From Chthoniobacter flavus (GTDB lineage Bacteria; Verrucomicrobiota; Verrucomicrobiia; Chthoniobacterales; Terrimicrobiaceae), in NCBI GenBank assembly GCA_945883435.1, contig CAMCXK010000012.1, positions 1 to 52,664 of the forward strand: a stretch of 52,664 bases of DNA. The letters are read 5' to 3'. Positions 34,367 to 43,602 of this stretch are shown here, piece by piece (position 1 is the stretch's first letter; the number at the start of each line of letters is the position of its first letter). A program made the translations under genes and the position numbers. The notes under the pieces were generated by a model. It saw nothing but the letters and a program-made list of their open reading frames with translations. It ran no database searches and was not told where the DNA came from.

Positions 34367-35859
34367 ACAAGCTGCGCCAAGCCATCCGGCATCTTGACCT
34401 TCGCATCCGCCCCGATCCGCGGCGTGTTCTTTTGAGACCGTTCCAGCCATCCGTGGTGGTGAAGCCCCTCCCCTCGCGGGAACCAAACCCGCGCATCGCC
34501 CATCTCTTTTCCAGAGTGATGCAACTGGACGAGGCCTCGGTCGCCCACAAACTGGAGGAGGTCTTTGAGGACTTCCGGGACCGTCACCAGAGGATTCACG
34601 ATTTGTTTGCGCAGAGATTTCAGCAAATCCGGAGTTTCCTGCCCACCGGACGCCCGCTGAACGAGCCACGAAGGCTTCTCTTGGGCTCGTTTTTCACCAG
34701 CGAATACTCCTTGGAGTCGGCCGCATTATTTAATCCCAGCATCGTTCCCGCACCGGATCAAGGAGGCGTTCCGGAGGGTGCCGTGCGCTTTGTTTTGAGC
34801 TTGAGGGCAACCGGCGAGGGACACGTCTCCTCGATCACTTTTCGAACCGGCACAGTGGACCGGCACGGTGACGTCACACTGGATCAACCCTCCCGGTTTG
34901 TTCAGGAGCCACGCCCGCAACCGGCGGCCCTGTATGAGTTGGAAACATTTCGCCGAAAGCTCGTGGAACTCGGTGTGGAATACGACTCCGCCTGCGAGGC
35001 CACAGCGGGCCTGCCCGCCGACTTTCTCATGAGCGAATTGGATGCCACTGTTCGAGCCTTGCGCTCACGGGGCGCCAAGCCGGGGATTCTGCGTGCCGGA
35101 GAGCGGGCCATTCTTCTAGCCCAGGCCAATTACACCGTCCGCTTCGGGGACACGGCGGAACTCTCCGAGAGGATTCTGTTTCCTTTCGCGCCCAGCGAGA
35201 GCAATGGCATCGAAGACGCGCGGTTTGTGCGACTGGACGATGCGGACGGCGGACCTCTCTATGTGGCCACCTACACGGCCTACGATGGCAATGTGGTGCT
35301 TCCGCAAATGGTTCACACACGGGATTTTCAACAATTCTCCATTTGCACGCTCAATGGCCCGGCGGTCCGCAACAAGGGCCTCGCGCTTTTCCCGCGGAAA
35401 ATACGGGGCCAATACGCGATGCTGGGACGACAGGACGGGGAAAACATCCATCTCATGTTCTCCGACCACCTGCACTTCTGGTATGAATCCAGCGTTCTTC
35501 TGCGCCCTTCGGAGCCTTGGGAATTTGTCCAAATCGGAAATTGCGGTTCACCGGTCGAACTCGATGACGGTTGGTTGGTGGTCACGCACGGGGTTGGACC
35601 CATGCGGAAATACTGCCTGGGAGCCGTTTTGTTGGACAAAAGCGATCCCGCCCGCGTGCTGGGGCGGCTCCGTCAGCCCTTGATCCACCCCGATCCTTCC
35701 GAGCGCGAGGGATACGTCCCGAACGTGGTCTATAGTTGCGGCTCCATAGCCCATCGGGGAAATCTGATTTTGCCCTACGCTGTTTCGGATTCGCTCAGCC
35801 GGTTCGCTGTCATCCCGCTGCGGGAACTGGTCGAGCAGCTCCACGCGGATGGCCCATGA
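34363..35859 (+). CDS. GH130-family glycoside phosphorylase/hydrolase
   Basis: A 498-residue protein with the five-bladed propeller signature of GH130, a family of beta-mannoside phosphorylases and some hydrolases. Visible blocks are SNGIEDARFVRLDD, TYTAYDGNVVLPQM, RNKGLALFPRK, YAMLGRQDGENIHLMFSDHL and the final ILPYAVSDSLSRFAVIPL. The N-terminal 120 residues precede the propeller and are helical. The ATG overlaps the glycosyltransferase stop, so translation is coupled. Together they probably build or turn over a mannose-containing glycan in the cytoplasm. Whether it is a phosphorylase or a hydrolase cannot be judged without structural comparison. Confidence 0.87.
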   Translation: MNKLRQAIRHLDLRIRPDPRRVLLRPFQPSVVVKPLPSREPNPRIAHLFSRVMQLDEASVAHKLEEVFEDFRDRHQRIHDLFAQRFQQIRSFLPTGRPLNEPRRLLLGSFFTSEYSLESAALFNPSIVPAPDQGGVPEGAVRFVLSLRATGEGHVSSITFRTGTVDRHGDVTLDQPSRFVQEPRPQPAALYELETFRRKLVELGVEYDSACEATAGLPADFLMSELDATVRALRSRGAKPGILRAGERAILLAQANYTVRFGDTAELSERILFPFAPSESNGIEDARFVRLDDADGGPLYVATYTAYDGNVVLPQMVHTRDFQQFSICTLNGPAVRNKGLALFPRKIRGQYAMLGRQDGENIHLMFSDHLHFWYESSVLLRPSEPWEFVQIGNCGSPVELDDGWLVVTHGVGPMRKYCLGAVLLDKSDPARVLGRLRQPLIHPDPSEREGYVPNVVYSCGSIAHRGNLILPYAVSDSLSRFAVIPLRELVEQLHADGP

Positions 35860-36011
35860 GCAAGTCCGAACTCGCTCTCGACCCCGGCGGCAGGCGGGTG
35901 AAGAGCTGGACGAATAAGCTCCTCGGGGCTCCTGCCGGTGACAGCGGGGTGATTTATTCGGACGTTAAAATTAATTACCAAGACTTAAACACAATGGCAT
36001 TCCTATCAGAG

Positions 36012-39000
36012 TCAATGCCAGAGCCAGTCTTCAGGAATCGGCTGTTTTGCAAGGCCGGGGCCGGAGAGGAGGAGTTCGGGTTTGTCGCCGCGCCAAACAG
36101 CTTGTCCACCACTGGAGACCCACATGTTACTGCCGCGTTGGTCGACGTAGAACATCCGGATCGGATACAGGCCTTTTTTGAGGGGCACCGACCAGCCGCC
36201 GAAATTGTGCCAGCGCGTGGCGGGATACCATTCCTCCCCGCCAAGCCAGAGGCGCAGGTCGAAGCCGGCGTCGCGCACGGGAGTGATCAGTTCCCATGGG
36301 GCATGGAAGGTGTAGACGCCGTCCTGAGGAATTTTAATAAAGCCGGTCTTATCATAGGCGAATGACTTATTGGATGATCTGTAAGGCAGCTCCAAGGGCG
36401 ATTTGACGACCCCAGATTGGCTTGCGGCAGGGAGGTGTGTCATCTGGCCGCCAAGGGAGGCGTCGCCTTCATGATAGGTAAATTGAAGCCCCGGCTGGAC
36501 GGTTTTTTCTGCCACGGGTTTGAGAGGCGTGGTTTTGACGTATTGAGCGCGGAGAGGGGCCGAGACCTCGGTGCCGCTGGAAGTGTGGGGCATTTTTTGC
36601 AGGCCTTTTCGGAAAGCGGCGGCTTTCACCGTGGTGCTGGCTTTGAGCACCACCGGCTTTTCATAGACGGATGAATCGAGGCTCGGTTGGCTGCCGTCGA
36701 GCGTGTAGCGGATTTCCGTATCCGGCTCGTTGTGGCGCATGGTGATTTCCAGCGAATCCACAAAGCGGTCGGCCTCGGGGAGGATTTCCACACGATCCAT
36801 CGGACGGTGGATGGGTTGCAAGGCGGTCAGCTTTTTTCCCTCCAGCGCAAATTCCACATCGGCAGACGGCAGCATTTGCGGGGCCCCGTCGAGGGTGAGA
36901 TTTTGACATCCCAACGCCACGCCGTAGAGGGTGCCATCGGGTCGTTTGACCAAGATCAAGGCCTCACCTACGGCTCTGAGGGAGCCTGCCGTCAAGGCAC
37001 CGCCCTTTGAGGGATCGGTGCTGGCTTGGCAGAGGATGGTGGTGCCATCGGGCGTCATGGCTTGAAATCCAGAGACCCCATTATTTCCAGGAAGGGTCTC
37101 GATGGATTTCAACTCGTCCTTGATGGTCTTTCTTGGAAAAAGAGCGCTGATGACCATCTGTGGCCCCTGGCCTTCGAACCCGGCCCCGAATTGGGACATC
37201 TTCAACTCCGCAGGGCTGTGCATGAAGATCGAGATGTTCGGGGTGTTGGGATTGGAGGTTTTGACCGATTTGTCGGCGTCATTGCCCGTGACTTGGTGTG
37301 AGCGGAAACCCTCCCATTTCACGCCCTCGCGTTCGAAGGGTTGGGCGGGCTTCCAATCGAGTTGGTAGGTGTGGGAGTTGGCGGAATGCACACGATCGAC
37401 AACGATCCAAAGCCCGACGCCGCGAAGGAAGACCAACTGACGGTCATGGGTGACGCCCTCCACGAGGCGTGAACCGTCCACGGCCGCGAAGGTGCCGTTG
37501 AAACGGCCCTCGGCGATATTGAACCGATCGGACTCGTGCCAGCGGCTTTTGATCGGCGTCTGGTAGGCCATGTTGCTGTTGTTTTTTCCAAAGACCCCGT
37601 TTTGGCGGGAGCGGTATTCCAGCGGTTGCTTCTCAAAGGCTTCGTGTCCCATTTGAGGGAGGCCATCGACGAACAGCGGCGTGAACTCCCATTGGAACAA
37701 ACCGCGCATGTCAGGGTTGTTGTATTTTGCCCGGGTCTTTTCCTGGAATTCCCGCACCCATGGCCACAAGTCGCCTGCGTGCCCAGAGCGGTCGTAGCCG
37801 TAGGTGTCAGAGTGGAGGGAGAGGAGGGCTTGCCCGAAGGCGAAAAGCTGGATGTCGTTCGTGTGCTTCCATCCGTGCGTGTTGTAGGGACGGCCCCCGT
37901 CCATGTGCAGATGCTGGTCATCTTTTCCCCAGCCCTCGCGAATGACCATACGGCCACTGTAGGGCCAATACTCGGAGGTAAAATCCGGCGCTCCGCAGGC
38001 ACCATCCTCCCACAGGGTAGTGCGGATTTTTTTCAACACCGGATCGTTGAGCGCCTCGGGCGAGTATTCCGCGAACTGCGGCGACGGGCCGGCGTAGTAG
38101 CCTGCCATGCGGGTGCGGTTCATGTGGTTGGGATACCACTCCATGCCGAGATTGCCTTTGCGACGGATGAGATAGCCGGTGCGCATGGCGAGGTTGTCTT
38201 TCAACTCCAAACGCCAATCGAGGCCCATCCACGGCTGGCTGCCGGGCTGCCGTTTGAAGACATCCAGCATGTGGTGAACGCTCCGGAGGTAGCAGTGGTT
38301 GTAGCCCTCCGCGTTCTCGATGTCGCTTCCATCGGGCATCATTGTCACCGTCGGATAGGCCTCGATCACGCGCCGCACCTCACGGAGATAGTAGGGTGAT
38401 CCTTTGAACTCCGGCAGGCTCACGGCGAAGGCTTGAAGAGGATTGAGGTATTGCTCGATCGAGCGGTTGTTGCTGGCGGAGCGGACTGTGCGAAGCATCG
38501 CCGGGAACACATCAAAGGTGTCCATGAGGATTCGCGCCAGCGTGGTCGAAGGAAAATCGCGCGCCATCGAGGGGTCTCGCTGCGCCATCCACATCAGGTT
38601 ATTCAAAACCCTAGCGCGTGGCTCCAGAGGATTGAGCTCGCCTGCGGAAAGCCCCGCCACTTCGAGGTCGCGAGAGAAATTCAGCGCGCGGTCGTCAAAA
38701 TACTCGCACCACTTGCGGGTCCACGCGGGATCACCTGTGCGGACGGCTTCGGCAAGGAGGGCCTTGTGGAAAACGACTCGCTTCGAGCTGTCGGCAACAA
38801 AGTTCTGTGCGTCGGGAAAAATCAGCGAGTCCTGGGGAACGAACCCCTTCGGCTGCCAGAGCCAGTTTACTCGCCCAGGCGGGCCCATATCGATACGGAC
38901 CACGGCATTTTTTCCTTTGTCATCCACCATCGGAAAGCGGGCCACACCGGAATTCTTCAATTCCTCCGCTTGATGAAGGAACTGGATGAAATAACTCTCT

Positions 39001-39449
39001 TCCGGTGAGACTGGGCGAAATTCAAATCCCGGGGGCGGGCTGATGAATCGTGTGAAGAAAAAGTCGCGGTAGGCATCGAGGGCCTCGGCCCATTTTTCCT
39101 GACGAACCAACTCGGCAATGGTTGGCCGGGGCGAAGATTTGCGACCTCGGAAATCCGGATGTTTTTCATCACGGCCCATGGAATCCAAAGCCGAATTTTT
39201 GGGCGGTGCGGGAATTTTCGAGAGATCGATCTGGGCGAAGAATTCTTTGGCGAGAGGAATGGTGTTTTCGGGCGAATTCCGCTCGGCAAAGGCTTTTTCA
39301 CGCGTCGCCACATCCGGAGGTGCTGGTGCCACAAAGACCTCGGTTTCGTAGTCGGGGTTCCAAAAACTGAGCCTGGCCGAGCCAGCGTGGAGATTTGGAA
39401 CCAAGGTGGCCAGAACGATGGCCAGGCAGGCGGGAAGTCGTTTCATCAT
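36012..39449 (-). CDS. Secreted heparinase II/III-like polysaccharide lyase (second of pair)
   Basis: A 1145-residue secreted protein with a signal peptide (about residues 1-22). The N-terminal part (about 95-450) is an alpha-toroid of the heparinase II/III or alginate lyase type, with SDIENAEGYNHCYLRSVHHM near residue 383. The lyase beta-domain opens at Met501 (MVIREGWGKDDQHLHMDGG). A chitobiase C-terminal-like module lies at about 885-945 (EIRYTLDGSQPSLDSSVY) and a PA14-like module at about 985-1145. It starts 1 nt after the stop of a longer paralogue (TGACATG). The substrate is probably an acidic or uronate-containing polysaccharide; this is inference. Confidence 0.8.
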   Translation of the reverse strand: MMKRLPACLAIVLATLVPNLHAGSARLSFWNPDYETEVFVAPAPPDVATREKAFAERNSPENTIPLAKEFFAQIDLSKIPAPPKNSALDSMGRDEKHPDFRGRKSSPRPTIAELVRQEKWAEALDAYRDFFFTRFISPPPGFEFRPVSPEESYFIQFLHQAEELKNSGVARFPMVDDKGKNAVVRIDMGPPGRVNWLWQPKGFVPQDSLIFPDAQNFVADSSKRVVFHKALLAEAVRTGDPAWTRKWCEYFDDRALNFSRDLEVAGLSAGELNPLEPRARVLNNLMWMAQRDPSMARDFPSTTLARILMDTFDVFPAMLRTVRSASNNRSIEQYLNPLQAFAVSLPEFKGSPYYLREVRRVIEAYPTVTMMPDGSDIENAEGYNHCYLRSVHHMLDVFKRQPGSQPWMGLDWRLELKDNLAMRTGYLIRRKGNLGMEWYPNHMNRTRMAGYYAGPSPQFAEYSPEALNDPVLKKIRTTLWEDGACGAPDFTSEYWPYSGRMVIREGWGKDDQHLHMDGGRPYNTHGWKHTNDIQLFAFGQALLSLHSDTYGYDRSGHAGDLWPWVREFQEKTRAKYNNPDMRGLFQWEFTPLFVDGLPQMGHEAFEKQPLEYRSRQNGVFGKNNSNMAYQTPIKSRWHESDRFNIAEGRFNGTFAAVDGSRLVEGVTHDRQLVFLRGVGLWIVVDRVHSANSHTYQLDWKPAQPFEREGVKWEGFRSHQVTGNDADKSVKTSNPNTPNISIFMHSPAELKMSQFGAGFEGQGPQMVISALFPRKTIKDELKSIETLPGNNGVSGFQAMTPDGTTILCQASTDPSKGGALTAGSLRAVGEALILVKRPDGTLYGVALGCQNLTLDGAPQMLPSADVEFALEGKKLTALQPIHRPMDRVEILPEADRFVDSLEITMRHNEPDTEIRYTLDGSQPSLDSSVYEKPVVLKASTTVKAAAFRKGLQKMPHTSSGTEVSAPLRAQYVKTTPLKPVAEKTVQPGLQFTYHEGDASLGGQMTHLPAASQSGVVKSPLELPYRSSNKSFAYDKTGFIKIPQDGVYTFHAPWELITPVRDAGFDLRLWLGGEEWYPATRWHNFGGWSVPLKKGLYPIRMFYVDQRGSNMWVSSGGQAVWRGDKPELLLSGPGLAKQPIPEDWLWH

Positions 39450-39450
39450 G

Positions 39451-42400
39451 TCAAGGAATGGAGGCTTCGGCTTTGTGGAAGAACCATTCCTTGGGAATGC
39501 GCTCCTCGCTCAAGCCGGGTCCAGAGACAAGGATCGGGCTGGGGTCGCCTTGATACACCACCCACGGGAGCGGATAGTTTCTCCAGAGATCGGATTTGCG
39601 CCACGGGGTCGTGCGGGCATCGGCGAAGTCCACTTGGAAGCGATGCAGCCCCTTGGCCAGAGGCACCGACCAAGTTCCACGCCCGTGCCACCATTCAGTG
39701 GGTTCCCATTCCTCGCCGTTGAGAAAAAGCCGCAGATCGTAGCTCGCCGCCGACTCGGGATAGACCACTTCTTTCGGAGCCCGGAAGGTGTAGACGCCAT
39801 CGGCGGGGATTTCGATGTAGCCCTTGAAGCGGGCCCCGTAGTAGGTGTCCTCGCGTTTCACTTGGGTCAAATCCATCTCCCGCTTGGCGGTTGAGGTTTT
39901 CACTGCTGGCAGCCAATGGGCGGCGCTGTAGAGTTCGCTCCAATGCCCCTCGAGATGCTCGCAGAGCAGGCCTGGAACGAGCGTCGCCTTGTCGAGATTG
40001 GCAGCAGGCTGCAGGGGTTTTTTATAAAACCAGCCGTAGCTTGTTTCAGTGAATTTCGTGCCATTGATCTCAAACGAATCCGCGGGCAGCGGCTTTCCAT
40101 CGCGTCCCAGACGGTAGGCGCGCGCGGCGAACTCTGTTGATTCGGTGATGGTGATTGGGTGCGTGTAGAGAGTCGAATCGGGCGTGGGCTGCGTTCCGTC
40201 GGTCGTGTAGCGGATTTCAACGCCCGGAGTGGCGCAGGTGAGCTCCACCTTCAACTCATCGATAAAAGTATTGAGATCGGGCTGGAATCGAACGGTGGAA
40301 ATCGGGCGATGGATTTCCTTCATGGCAACCTGCCCGTTCGCATTCACCACAAATTCAAAATCGACAATCCCCGGGCTCGCAGACCTCTCCTCGAGTTTCA
40401 GCAGCCGCCACATGGCACCGAGGAATCCGGCATTATCAGGTTTCTGCTTCAGCGGCTTCCCGCTGTATTCCATCGAGGAAACACCCAGAGCCAGGCCGGA
40501 GATCGCCCCATCGGCACGCTTTTCCACAAGCAGCGACTCGGCATTCGCCCGCACCGGGCCGCAAGCGAGGCTTGCTGTTGCGGCCGCACATTGAAACCAC
40601 ACGGTGCCGCCATTCTTCATCTGCGCCTCGAATCCCGCCACTGCAGGACCGGCATTCATCGGCGTCACACTCGCAACAGCCTCCTCGCCATGTGGTGGAC
40701 TGGAGGAAACAAGCGTCACCAGCGCGGTGTCGCCTGTCGTTTTCCAGCGGGAGGCGATCTCCTGCTTGGCGATTCCGAAGTTTGGCAATGCCCACAGGTG
40801 CGCGCGAACATCCGGCTCACTTGTCTTGGGCGCCGTGTATTCGACAGCGAAATCCCCGAACTGGCGGAGGATCACATTCGCCCCGTCGGGGTTTTTAGTG
40901 GCGACTGTTTTAGCCGGGGCATCGATGGTCGACTGCTCCTTGGAGAATGGAGCGGAGGCTCCCGTCTTCGCCGTCGAGAGCATGAGCGTGAGCGGCACCT
41001 CAAAGGCCGCTTCCTTCGGCACGGCATCCTTGAAGTGGATCGTGTCGGCGAACACGAACAGGCGGGCATCACGGATTTGAAACACCTGGCGATTGCTTCG
41101 GACATTATCGATCTTGGGACCGAAGACCGGTTCCCGGCCATACAGGAGCTTCCAGGAATTCAGGGAGACATTTTGATAAATGCCCTCAAAAACCGCCTCG
41201 CCGAAATCAAAGCGGTCGGAGGAGTGCCAGCGATTCGGAGCCGGTTCCCGCTCCGCGTAGCAAATGTTGCTGGTTTTTCCACCGGGCATGAACCCCGTGT
41301 AGTTATCGCCCATGACATTCTGGCGTGTGCCGTTGATCAGCGGCGTCTCGGCGCGGAACATAGGAAAATTGTAATCGAACCCATAGACGAGGCCGTGGGA
41401 CCACGAAGGCTGCTCAGCATGTCCCCCACCCTTTGACCGGCGAGCGAACATCGACAGGAATGCGTCGCCCTCCTTCCATCCGCTGCGGAAGAGGTAGGAG
41501 CCCGTGTAGGGCATCCAATCCGAATTAATCTTCGGAGCGCCGGATCGCTCGTTGCCCAGCAGCTTCATGGCTTCCTCGCGATTCTTGATTTTCTCGGCCA
41601 ATTGTTGCCGCTCGTGAACGGGCGCCTTCGGATCGACCTCTGGCAGTCCCTCGGAAACCGAAAAAACCGTGTCGATGATCCGTCGCACCTCGGGAATGGC
41701 GTGGGTGGTGGCGGAGCGGTCGAGGTGGAGCGAAGGGCTCATGCCATCGCGCGAAGATTCCTCTTGGGCGTTTCCGTAAAACCGCGAGGGCCGCAGGCGG
41801 TATTCGAAGCGGTGGTCGTAACCGCCCGGCATCGGATGGCGGAACAAATATTGAATGGTGGTGTCGTAGGAATCCAGGAAGCGGTTACGCCAACCGGGCG
41901 TGAGCCACTCGGGATTCTGCTGCGACCAGAGGTTGACCACTCCACCGAGCACAAGCGGGATGTAGAAATGCCCCTCGTCTCCCATTTCCACCATGGATCC
42001 GTCGGCTTGCGTGCCCAGCGTCATCCAGCGCTCGAAATGCCGTCGGCATTCGCGGGCCAGTCGGGTCGCCGGGCGGAATTCGTCGATATAGGGCAGCGTG
42101 CACGCCCAGCGCTGGAGTCCACTGGTGTTGTGATTGAAGATCGTCTCCCGTGCCAGGCGCCAATAGGCCGGCGGGTATTCCTTGAGGCAGGCCAATTGCA
42201 TCCTCGCAAGTGTCGTGGCGGGGATTTGCTCGATCGCTTGAGGATATCGCACGGCGAGATCGGAGAGATCCTCCATGAGATCGGCCCAGCGGTCGCCGGG
42301 GTGCATCACAAAGAGATTTTTCACCGTGTATTCGGAGGCGTTGGCATCGCGGAAAAAATTCATCGACCAGTCGTCCATGATGTTCGACCAAGCCTGGAGA

Positions 42401-43497
42401 TACTTCGGATCTCCCGTCTCGTTGAACCGCGCCAGCAGTCCCTCTCCGAAGGTTCCAACAAAAGCCAGACTCTCCGTCTCCTCGACCAATTGCTTCTGCT
42501 TGGCATCATCCAGCCTCGCCCCCTCCGGGATATCCACCCATAGAATTTGACCCGGGGTGAACTTGCTGGCCCGCGAAGCGTCTTTCGAGAGCTTGAGGCC
42601 TTGGAGCAAATCATCCCCCTCTCCGCTGTAGCGACTGTTGATCCGGCCCGCAAAGGGCGTGAGATGGGTTTTCACCCGCGCCATTTTTTCAAAGAAGAAC
42701 TGCTTCCAAGCTTCGAGCGCTTCGCTATCGCGCCCCTCCGCGTGCAAGCGCCTCGCCTCGGCCAACCCCTCGACGCCGGGTTCCAGAAGATTGAAAAATT
42801 CTTTTGCCAACGCCTTGACCGCCTCGGGGGAATTTCGCTCCTCGAAGCGTTTCATCCGCTCGCTGGAATCCAACGGGCGTTTTTCCTCTGCGACCTCGAC
42901 CATCCAATCGATCGGGACGCGAATCGGGTGCTTAGCCTCGGCCACCTCGCCAACCATCGGGGCTGGCGGACTGTCCTTCGAGGGAAGAAACTCAAACAAA
43001 CCACCGGGAAATTTCTTTTCGTCGTAGTAATTCCACCGCGCGGCCCAGATCACGCGCCGCTTCGCATCCAAGAGTGAGACAACACGATGTCCAGTATCCT
43101 GATACTCCCGGTAAGGGTAGCGGGATCCGTAGAGAAGAATCTTCTCCACCGGAACATCCTGCCCGAAATTCAGTTCCATCCATGCTCCCGGCCCGTTGGA
43201 CTCGGTGACGCTGCCTCGCATTGTCGCATCTTTTCGGCCATCCGAGTAGTGCGACCCCACCGCGAAGGGAGTTTTTGCCTCTTTGGATGACCCCGAAAAG
43301 AACCCCGGACGCTTTAGCACAAGATTCTCGCCCTCACTCATCACCTCGATCTCTTGCCATCCCATGATTGGCGATGTGGGAGCATCCACCCTGAGGTAGT
43401 GCGCTGAGATGCCGGACGAATCACCGTCATCGGCAATGACCGGACAAATGAATGCAATACTCACTGCCAGTATTGTTTTTATGATTTTTGAACACAT
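39451..43497 (-). CDS. Secreted heparinase II/III-like polysaccharide lyase with N-terminal binding domain (first of pair)
   Basis: A 1348-residue secreted protein. After a signal peptide (about 1-22) a discoidin/F5-8C-like binding domain covers about 25-190 (MELNFGQDVPVEKILLYGSR). A helical toroid follows, then the lyase beta-domain near residue 667 (SYLFRSGWKEGDAFLSMFA), a chitobiase C-terminal-like module near 1096 (EIRYTTDGTQPTPDSTLY) and a PA14-like C-terminal module. The last 250 residues closely parallel those of the next gene, so the pair arose by duplication. The ATG at 43497 begins the signal peptide. An AraC regulator lies immediately upstream on the same strand. Confidence 0.78.
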   Translation of the reverse strand: MCSKIIKTILAVSIAFICPVIADDGDSSGISAHYLRVDAPTSPIMGWQEIEVMSEGENLVLKRPGFFSGSSKEAKTPFAVGSHYSDGRKDATMRGSVTESNGPGAWMELNFGQDVPVEKILLYGSRYPYREYQDTGHRVVSLLDAKRRVIWAARWNYYDEKKFPGGLFEFLPSKDSPPAPMVGEVAEAKHPIRVPIDWMVEVAEEKRPLDSSERMKRFEERNSPEAVKALAKEFFNLLEPGVEGLAEARRLHAEGRDSEALEAWKQFFFEKMARVKTHLTPFAGRINSRYSGEGDDLLQGLKLSKDASRASKFTPGQILWVDIPEGARLDDAKQKQLVEETESLAFVGTFGEGLLARFNETGDPKYLQAWSNIMDDWSMNFFRDANASEYTVKNLFVMHPGDRWADLMEDLSDLAVRYPQAIEQIPATTLARMQLACLKEYPPAYWRLARETIFNHNTSGLQRWACTLPYIDEFRPATRLARECRRHFERWMTLGTQADGSMVEMGDEGHFYIPLVLGGVVNLWSQQNPEWLTPGWRNRFLDSYDTTIQYLFRHPMPGGYDHRFEYRLRPSRFYGNAQEESSRDGMSPSLHLDRSATTHAIPEVRRIIDTVFSVSEGLPEVDPKAPVHERQQLAEKIKNREEAMKLLGNERSGAPKINSDWMPYTGSYLFRSGWKEGDAFLSMFARRSKGGGHAEQPSWSHGLVYGFDYNFPMFRAETPLINGTRQNVMGDNYTGFMPGGKTSNICYAEREPAPNRWHSSDRFDFGEAVFEGIYQNVSLNSWKLLYGREPVFGPKIDNVRSNRQVFQIRDARLFVFADTIHFKDAVPKEAAFEVPLTLMLSTAKTGASAPFSKEQSTIDAPAKTVATKNPDGANVILRQFGDFAVEYTAPKTSEPDVRAHLWALPNFGIAKQEIASRWKTTGDTALVTLVSSSPPHGEEAVASVTPMNAGPAVAGFEAQMKNGGTVWFQCAAATASLACGPVRANAESLLVEKRADGAISGLALGVSSMEYSGKPLKQKPDNAGFLGAMWRLLKLEERSASPGIVDFEFVVNANGQVAMKEIHRPISTVRFQPDLNTFIDELKVELTCATPGVEIRYTTDGTQPTPDSTLYTHPITITESTEFAARAYRLGRDGKPLPADSFEINGTKFTETSYGWFYKKPLQPAANLDKATLVPGLLCEHLEGHWSELYSAAHWLPAVKTSTAKREMDLTQVKREDTYYGARFKGYIEIPADGVYTFRAPKEVVYPESAASYDLRLFLNGEEWEPTEWWHGRGTWSVPLAKGLHRFQVDFADARTTPWRKSDLWRNYPLPWVVYQGDPSPILVSGPGLSEERIPKEWFFHKAEASIP

Positions 43498-43567
43498 GAG
43501 AAGTGAACCTTCAAATCGGGAGGTTGATGCCAAAAGGAGGCGGGAACATCAGGCAACTATGGCGACC

Positions 43568-43596
43568 CGTCAATAATTTTACATGGAATTTTCCAT
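43568..43596 (-). promoter_or_regulatory. Palindrome and -35-like box upstream of the lyase pair
   Basis: ATGGAA-TT-TTCCAT (43583-43596) is a 14-bp palindrome just after the AraC-type gene and about 86 bp before the lyase start. On the minus strand a TTGACG box (43573-43568) lies 10 bp downstream of it; the matching -10 box (GATGTT) is weak. A site just upstream of -35 is where an activator would bind. Confidence 0.35.
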
Positions 43597-43602
43597 TTCT
43601 AA

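Noticed and set aside
40159-41436. 425-residue open frame on the plus strand
   Set aside because: It is antisense to the first lyase gene and rich in Arg and His, as expected of a shadow in GC-rich DNA.
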